This document shows positions 57,082 to 62,503 of a stretch of DNA of 62,503 bases, in pieces; the stretch's first letter is position 1; every line of letters starts with the position of its first letter. Location: the IMG/VR virus record IMGVR_UViG_3300027834_000006, positions 1-62,503 of that record; one strand, written 5' to 3'. This DNA is from a virus. The notes beneath the pieces were generated by a model. The model was not told where the DNA came from and did not search any database. It saw only the letters and a list, made by a program, of their open reading frames with translations. A program made the translations under genes and the position numbers.

Positions 57082-57696
57082 TCAGAAAATTATACGATGT
57101 ATTTTAAGGGCACCCGCTATTTGATCAGATGTAGTTGCAGTCATAGCAACAGAAATCGTACCAGCACTAGAGAGTGTGATCACGCCACTCCCCCAGAGAG
57201 TAGCCACTGCTGTTGTCTTGGTTGCGGCAAGGAACTCTGTTCCGCCTCCCGATATGGCAACAGTGCATCCATCTACGCTTGAAGCAGCCGTTACATGTAG
57301 TGCCAGGTTTAGTATAGAAGTATCTCCTGACGCAGTGTAGGTAGTGATAGTGGTTCCGCCTGCCGTAATTGCACAAGATACCCACCCTCCAGTACTTGGA
57401 GAAAAGGTAGTAACGGTAGTATGAGAGGCTGATATTTTTGCAGATGCAGCGCTGGACTTATCACCCCAGGAAATTGCCTTAACATAATAATTATATGCGG
57501 CAGTTTGATTGAGATTGGGGAATACATCTATGAAATGTGGGGTTTTTGACCAACCGACTTCAGCTATTTTGTCAGTAGTCAAAGGTGTGCTCGCATCTGT
57601 TCTACGGTATACCTTGAAATAGGCCACATCATCCTGGGATGGAGCCCCCCACTTGATTATGTTTCCGAATGCTGTATTGGTAGCCGATAATGCCAT
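57082..57696 (-). CDS. FN3-like virion protein
   Basis: The 204-residue product has an N-terminal fibronectin type III-like domain ('IIKWGAPSQDDVAYFKVYRR', 'NYYVKAISWGDKSSAAS') and a beta-rich, Thr/Ala-rich C-terminal half ('AGGTTITTYTASGDTSILNL'). Its N-terminal domain resembles the repeats in the 502-residue neighbour. It is probably a tail-fibre or surface protein. Confidence 0.75.
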   Translation of the reverse strand: MALSATNTAFGNIIKWGAPSQDDVAYFKVYRRTDASTPLTTDKIAEVGWSKTPHFIDVFPNLNQTAAYNYYVKAISWGDKSSAASAKISASHTTVTTFSPSTGGWVSCAITAGGTTITTYTASGDTSILNLALHVTAASSVDGCTVAISGGGTEFLAATKTTAVATLWGSGVITLSSAGTISVAMTATTSDQIAGALKIHRIIF

Positions 57697-57705
57697 TTTC
57701 TATTC

Positions 57706-59214
57706 CTATGCAGGTGCATCGGGTGTACTGCCGGATTCGATTGTATAATTCTGGGTATCGGCGGTGCCTTCTTGTGCCGGAACCCACATATTATTTGTTG
57801 GTATAACCTGAAAGGTATAGGTTTTGCCCACATAAAGAAACGGAAAAGTATGTTCCTGTATATGTTCTCCCAAATGGAGACCATAATCTTCCGTGAATGG
57901 AACATAAACACGAGGGGTGTACCCTTGACCGACTACTTTCTTTTGAACCCAAAACCCTTCGCAATCTCCCGCGCAAGTCCACTGAACTTTCCAGTTCTGT
58001 AGATTGCCCCATCCATCACCATCTGCTTCACCATTATATATGGAAGGAGTAGCCGGGAGCCCCAGCTTGGCGCCATCACGATTAGATAGGGCTCCGTCCT
58101 CATTTTCTTTGTTGACTGCCTTTACCCAATAATAATACTGAGTATCGTAGGCTGGTCCGTCAGGGGATGAATCGGCATCATAGGCCCAGTCCTTATAGAA
58201 CTTAAACTGTGTTGTAGCTATAATATCGCTTTCGGTTGGTGTAGTGGTGTCTGTTCTGCGATATATTTTCCAGCTACTTATTTTTTCCCATGTCTCCCAT
58301 GGCCCCATACCCGTTATCTCATAGGACAACGCAATGTGATTTCTGTAGAGACAAGGCACTGCGTCTATTGTTGGGGCGTCCAGTTCTTCATCGGCGGCGG
58401 TTGTACTGGCACACACAAAATTACTATACTTGTTTTTCCCGAATGTCCGTACTTTGACATAGTATGTTCTGCCGTCCCACTTGGGATTATTAAACCACCA
58501 CAATAGAGGTGTCCCGCCCAGAGCGAACGAAAAAGCTCCTTGGCCTACCAAGTTCCGGGGTCTCCATACATCCATGGAGTAAGCATCGTTAAGTTCCCAT
58601 TGCGCCCCGCCGGAAAGCGCACAGGTCATTTGCCAGGGAGCCGTCTTGCTCCAAACAGTTATGCTTCCCGATTCGTCTTTTGTAGTGTTGGTTACATTTA
58701 CTCCATCGGTTTGTAAATCCATGTCCGACCAAAAAGGAAGATCGGTATAGAAACCGGGAGCATCAGTATTTTCTGTTAGGCTTGCCGTATCGGAAAAAAC
58801 ATTACCTGCTGCAACCGTATCGTTCGTTCCCGTATAAGTGACCTTGGCGCTTTCAATGCGAAGTTCGAAATCAGGTTCAGTGGAACCAAAGAATTGAAAC
58901 CCCCGCACATGAGGATATTTAAACCTATTGATTTGATCGCAAGATATAAAGAAAATCCCGGGAAGGAGACGAACAACCGCTACGTTGGTCGGTTCAGGCA
59001 TAACCGTGGAAGATCCCATCTGATCCTGACGTTTATCGCCCTCTACACCAGATAATCTGCCCTCTAATCCCTTGACCTTTTTGTGTAAGAATTCCAACCC
59101 GGCACCACTGCCTAATTCAGACTTGCCAATGCTGTCATATATGTCTTCCATTGCCCTGGTAAAGACATCCTGATCGTACTCTCGCGGAGCTTTTTCAGTG
59201 GGAAATTTCTTCAT
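57706..59214 (-). CDS. FN3-containing tail-fibre-like protein
   Basis: The 502-residue product has an N-terminal coiled-coil ('LEFLHKKVKGLEGRLSGVEG'), a structural middle, and at least two FN3-like repeats ('KISSWKIYRRTDTTTPTESD', 'YYWVKAVNKENEDGALSNRD', then 'YTFQVIPTNNMWVPAQ'). The coiled-coil at the start suggests a trimer fixed to the tail. It sits next to the lipoprotein and the 1260-residue protein. Confidence 0.8.
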   Translation of the reverse strand: MKKFPTEKAPREYDQDVFTRAMEDIYDSIGKSELGSGAGLEFLHKKVKGLEGRLSGVEGDKRQDQMGSSTVMPEPTNVAVVRLLPGIFFISCDQINRFKYPHVRGFQFFGSTEPDFELRIESAKVTYTGTNDTVAAGNVFSDTASLTENTDAPGFYTDLPFWSDMDLQTDGVNVTNTTKDESGSITVWSKTAPWQMTCALSGGAQWELNDAYSMDVWRPRNLVGQGAFSFALGGTPLLWWFNNPKWDGRTYYVKVRTFGKNKYSNFVCASTTAADEELDAPTIDAVPCLYRNHIALSYEITGMGPWETWEKISSWKIYRRTDTTTPTESDIIATTQFKFYKDWAYDADSSPDGPAYDTQYYYWVKAVNKENEDGALSNRDGAKLGLPATPSIYNGEADGDGWGNLQNWKVQWTCAGDCEGFWVQKKVVGQGYTPRVYVPFTEDYGLHLGEHIQEHTFPFLYVGKTYTFQVIPTNNMWVPAQEGTADTQNYTIESGSTPDAPA

Positions 59215-59223
59215 TGTTCTCTT

Positions 59224-59580
59224 CTAGTTATTCTGTTGCTTTTCAACTGCACTGCCGGTCACGATAGAATCAGAAATATTTTGATCTTTAATATCGGTCT
59301 TTATTGCCACTGCCGGTGTTTTGAGTTCTCCGTCAGAAGTCGGAACCAATGTTGCCTTGTTAGATGCATACCCCAGTTTAATTTTGGGCATTCCAGATTC
59401 AGCCATGGTTTCAATGCTTAGGCCGATCATGGTCTGATTTCCTGCCGATATACATCCCTTCTCCACCTGCAACTGCATCAGTGACATACTGTATTCTTTT
59501 ATGCCCTCGGTATCCGTTGTAACAGACATCATGCAACCACTTAAAAACAATACACAAATCAAACACATTAAATATCTCAT
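59224..59580 (-). CDS. Small exported lipoprotein
   Basis: The start at 59580 follows GGGAGGGGCC. The 118-residue product has a lipoprotein signal peptide: 'MRYLMCLICVLFLSGCM' with the lipobox L-S-G-C at about residue 16. The mature part is acidic and lacks clear motifs. Phage lipoproteins often block superinfection at the envelope (as T5 Llp) or act in lysis. Its position in the tail cluster fits receptor blocking, which is inference. Confidence 0.78.
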   Translation of the reverse strand: MRYLMCLICVLFLSGCMMSVTTDTEGIKEYSMSLMQLQVEKGCISAGNQTMIGLSIETMAESGMPKIKLGYASNKATLVPTSDGELKTPAVAIKTDIKDQNISDSIVTGSAVEKQQNN

Positions 59581-59605
59581 GGCCCCTCCCATTATAAGTT
59601 GTTCT

Positions 59606-62503
59606 TTAAGGTGAATACTCCGAATCTTCTTCGGGTTGAATCTTCATTAGCATTTGTGTTATTTTATGCCTACCGACTCCATCTACCTTTACGCCCAGGT
59701 GTGTTCCAACTGCCCCCTGAGAGCTCTTTTCCGCATAAGTCTTTACATTAGTACTGGTCGCAGTAATAACGGATAGGGTCGCAGTGTGGGACTGATCAGC
59801 ATATATCGTGGGGGTGAGCGTTGCATTTGCCGTACCCAAGTTAGCTGTGGACACATAGAACGCTCTCATAAACTTATCATACTGAATGCCCGGCGTAGAA
59901 AAATCTTTGGTCTGGAGTATGGTGGAGATTGCCGTTCCATCATCATCTTCACCATCGAACATCTTATATATCTTTCCACTACTCCTACCGTAATAGACAT
60001 CGTTGTAATCTCCGCTACCATCCCATTTGCAGATCGATCTGACATCAAAAGGCCCGGTTAATTCAGAGAAAGTTCCCTCGTCAAGCTTGCAGACTATGGC
60101 ATCGCCAGTGCCCGCATCTGAGAAGTTATAGAAAAGATAATAGAATTTATCTATCATAACACCTACGGCAGTACTCAACTCGGTTTCAGTATAGTCTTCG
60201 AATAAAGAATTGATAGGAGCAAAAAACCTATCATTGACACTTGATATATCCCCTATCATAAGACCATCTCTTGATAACCATATAATCCCGTAGTCCGACA
60301 CAACAATACTTCTTCTGGCAATGTTTCCCTTGCTACTTCTCTTGACCGGAGTAGACAATCCCCTGGCCGTAGTCCACATAGAATCAGAGGTCCAAATAAC
60401 GATATGATTGTAGTAATCGGCCAACCCCGTTATTCCACTACCTTTTTTCTCTGGTATATCAATGCAAGAAAAATCGCTCACCCGGAAGGGACAAAACGCC
60501 TCACTCTTATACATACGATACGGTATCTTATTGTCAAACCTATCTACCACATTACCGTAGTACATGCAGTTGGCAATACTGGTCATCACCTTTGCTTTGG
60601 GTGGGGCGTAGGCATCCGGGGGCATTATAAGGCCCGTATCTTCATCGCTCACTTTGTCTACGAGTTTGGTCGCATCCGGGGCCATATCGGCCACATGCTT
60701 CCATTCCGTAGACATGCCTCCTATCCGGTAGATTCTCTTGTTCTTGACACGCTTCAAATCATGCTCAGATGGTGTGTATATCTTGGTTAAAACAATATCT
60801 TTCCTGTCAACTTTCCTGACTATAGACGGTTCCGAAGAAGAAGATAGAAACCCTTCATCGTCTTCCATTAAAAGCTTATAATGATATGATCCCTTCAATG
60901 CTCCTTCTTTTATCATTACCAAATTATCCACAACGATAGTTGCTTCTCCGCCATTCGATGTGACTTCTATGGACCACCCACGAACGCTTGTTAAGTCCGG
61001 CGCCGCCGAATCATGTTTGACCGCAATCATGTCGCTTCGTTTCCAGGAAAATACAGACGAAGGCCATCCGCCCCTATCCTTGCCGAGATACCTTATGGCA
61101 TTTGAAACAAATTCTTTTACTTCACCGGCTTGATTGGGATTCGTAAGTGTACCATACAACGTGGCAAGATCTTCTTTCCTGTTTTCACCGTCAGAATTAA
61201 AAATCTGTGTTATCGAACCCATTGTCTCTTCGGTCTCTTTGTCCTGCTTGGCTTGCTCACGAAGTTTGGCTGCCATTTCTTGCCCATGAATAGTGTATTC
61301 ATAATAACTATCCCTATTGAGCGCACCCCCAACATCTCCATGAATCTTAATGGTTACATCCTGAACGGTTTTGATATCCGGGGATGCTATCCACATTTCG
61401 AACTTATCGCTGGCTCCGGCTGTTATCTCCACGAATTCCACAACTCCCCATTTATTGGGGAAGTCCCATTCGGGAGGCCATAAAGCTTCGGCCACTTTAT
61501 AGGTGGTCAAATCGATTGGCTTCGCTGGATAGTGAAAAGTGATCCCAAAGGTCTTGCTACCATACGCTGTTAACCGGCACCCGGCTATACCTATAGAGGA
61601 ATGTTCGTAGTCAGGATATTGTTTATGGCCCATTCCATAGGTCTGATATTTGAGAGAACTCCATAGCCATTTTGCCGCTTCTCCAACCATTTCAACAAGT
61701 TCCCCATAATCTTTCAGTACTGCTCCCAAAAAGGTTGAGCCTGCATCGATAGCATACAAACCTAATGGCTCGAATGTATCCACCGGCATCATAACTTCCG
61801 GTCGTTCAAGTCTCATGTCATCCACATAATAGGGTTGTATTGTACCTGCCAGACCATCGGTTGAACTGGGTCCGAAAACGTGAATCCTGGTAATGTCTGT
61901 CCAGTCTGGAGCCGCAGTAACGGCAGCGCTCCAGGGAGCCACCCCTGATTCCGGTCTAAATCGTACGCTCAATTCGGCTCCTCCTCCTTTGAGGGAGGCA
62001 ACCACTCCCATATTAACAGACCGATACGCGTTTGCTGAATCGTAAAACCTGAACTTGGGGCATTTCCATAGGTTCCATGCAGTCCAATTCCCTACCGCTA
62101 TTCCCTTCCACGACAAGTTGATCTTGAGCACATCAGAGGTTGTGGCTGTAACACCGTCGGGGAACGTAGCCAGATCTTTGCCGCTGTCAAAAGTAAGTGC
62201 CTCACATGCAGTGCCCGTAGTATCAGGTGAAACTTCCAGGCAATACACTCCTTCCCTCGCCAGGAATGAGTTGAATGTAGATTTTGTTCCAGCCGCGCAG
62301 TTCTTGATCCAACCCGTACTCGACCCTGATTCCTGGGGCTCAAAAGTAGCCCACTGACATCTATAAGACGTAGCTACCGGTGGTGTCTTGAGCAATCTGA
62401 CGTTATCTATGCATATTTTTGCCGGGGTATCGCCGGACGCCCTTGAATTACCCTTGAGACTGACACGGAATGTACTGATAGCACTCCAACCGGTAGGGCT
62501 TCC
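59606..62503 (-). CDS. Large virion protein, C-terminal part (starts at 1012)
   Basis: This is the rest of the 1260-residue gene that begins at 1012; bases 62377-62503 repeat 1-127. It contains a second CBM/jelly-roll-like segment ('IQPYYVDDMRLERPE'), then 'GSYHYKLLMEDDEGFLSSSS' and a series of beta-strand blades ('YYNHIVIWTSDSMWTTARGL', 'SDYGIIWLSRDGLMIGDISS', 'IDKFYYLFYNF') typical of the beta-propeller of tail hub or nozzle proteins in short-tailed phages. It probably connects the adaptors to the receptor-binding proteins. Confidence 0.88.
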   Translation of the reverse strand, partial: GSPTGWSAISTFRVSLKGNSRASGDTPAKICIDNVRLLKTPPVATSYRCQWATFEPQESGSSTGWIKNCAAGTKSTFNSFLAREGVYCLEVSPDTTGTACEALTFDSGKDLATFPDGVTATTSDVLKINLSWKGIAVGNWTAWNLWKCPKFRFYDSANAYRSVNMGVVASLKGGGAELSVRFRPESGVAPWSAAVTAAPDWTDITRIHVFGPSSTDGLAGTIQPYYVDDMRLERPEVMMPVDTFEPLGLYAIDAGSTFLGAVLKDYGELVEMVGEAAKWLWSSLKYQTYGMGHKQYPDYEHSSIGIAGCRLTAYGSKTFGITFHYPAKPIDLTTYKVAEALWPPEWDFPNKWGVVEFVEITAGASDKFEMWIASPDIKTVQDVTIKIHGDVGGALNRDSYYEYTIHGQEMAAKLREQAKQDKETEETMGSITQIFNSDGENRKEDLATLYGTLTNPNQAGEVKEFVSNAIRYLGKDRGGWPSSVFSWKRSDMIAVKHDSAAPDLTSVRGWSIEVTSNGGEATIVVDNLVMIKEGALKGSYHYKLLMEDDEGFLSSSSEPSIVRKVDRKDIVLTKIYTPSEHDLKRVKNKRIYRIGGMSTEWKHVADMAPDATKLVDKVSDEDTGLIMPPDAYAPPKAKVMTSIANCMYYGNVVDRFDNKIPYRMYKSEAFCPFRVSDFSCIDIPEKKGSGITGLADYYNHIVIWTSDSMWTTARGLSTPVKRSSKGNIARRSIVVSDYGIIWLSRDGLMIGDISSVNDRFFAPINSLFEDYTETELSTAVGVMIDKFYYLFYNFSDAGTGDAIVCKLDEGTFSELTGPFDVRSICKWDGSGDYNDVYYGRSSGKIYKMFDGEDDDGTAISTILQTKDFSTPGIQYDKFMRAFYVSTANLGTANATLTPTIYADQSHTATLSVITATSTNVKTYAEKSSQGAVGTHLGVKVDGVGRHKITQMLMKIQPEEDSEYSP
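62377..62503. repeat. Terminal direct repeat (circular overlap), right copy
   Basis: This is identical to bases 1-127 (see that entry). The non-redundant genome ends at 62376. Confidence 0.95.

Noticed and set aside
1-62503. CRISPR array, tRNA genes, insertion sequences, integrase
   Set aside because: No regularly spaced repeats, cloverleaf sequences, transposase or recombinase-integrase motifs were seen. Divergent tRNAs cannot be fully excluded by eye.

Overview
This window is a complete tailed-phage genome drawn as a linearised circle. Bases 1-127 are repeated exactly at 62377-62503, so the unit is 62,376 bp, and one large virion gene runs in frame across the join (62376 to 1). Terminase, portal, scaffold, HK97-fold coat, two adaptor-like proteins and a very large internal protein are present. 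No tape measure, tail tube or sheath was recognised, so a short-tailed (podovirus-like) particle is the best guess. No integrase or repressor was seen, which suggests a virulent phage. The host cannot be named. It is a bacterium with strong GGAGG ribosome binding sites, and the phage's own B12-dependent ribonucleotide reductase, methanogen-type thymidylate synthase and sugar pathway suggest an anaerobic or low-oxygen setting.

Layout: two divergent transcription units start from a 1.4 kb non-coding region (33.27-34.6 kb) that looks like a replication origin. It has a cluster of short hairpins, a long pyrimidine-rich tract and repeated AAGATCTTT palindromes. The rightward unit (34.7-49.7 kb, + strand) is the early and replication block. 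It holds an expanded set of small paired genes (a Cys-rich family and an LPD29-like family), a sliding clamp, a RecU-like nuclease, a primase zinc domain, a PspA homologue, a putative helicase loader, a helicase, a PD-(D/E)XK exonuclease, a RecT-like recombinase, a small protein with an SSB-like tail, and an ECF sigma factor. The leftward unit (33.2 kb down through base 1, around to 49.7 kb, - strand) begins with small early genes. Five of its promoters share the form TTGACA-N17-TAnnnT with an extended -10. It continues through the primase TOPRIM gene, nucleotide metabolism, a sugar-modification cassette, terminase and head genes, then adaptor, tail and carbohydrate-binding proteins, and ends at the endolysin.

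How the genes work together: NeuC (UDP-HexNAc 2-epimerase), NeuB (nonulosonate synthase), NeuA (CMP transferase), a Maf/DUF115-type glycosyltransferase, a LarA-like racemase and two methyltransferases lie together at 12.8-27.9 kb. They could make, activate and transfer a sialic-acid-like sugar. A Thr-rich mucin-like protein between portal and scaffold is a candidate acceptor. The primase is split into two genes on opposite strands. The phage has its own clamp but no recognisable DNA polymerase. A gingipain/caspase-like protease is paired with a HigA-type regulator directly after the terminase gene, beside a near-copy of the terminase 3' end. Many genes of 30-60 residues with good ribosome binding sites were added by reading the sequence directly.
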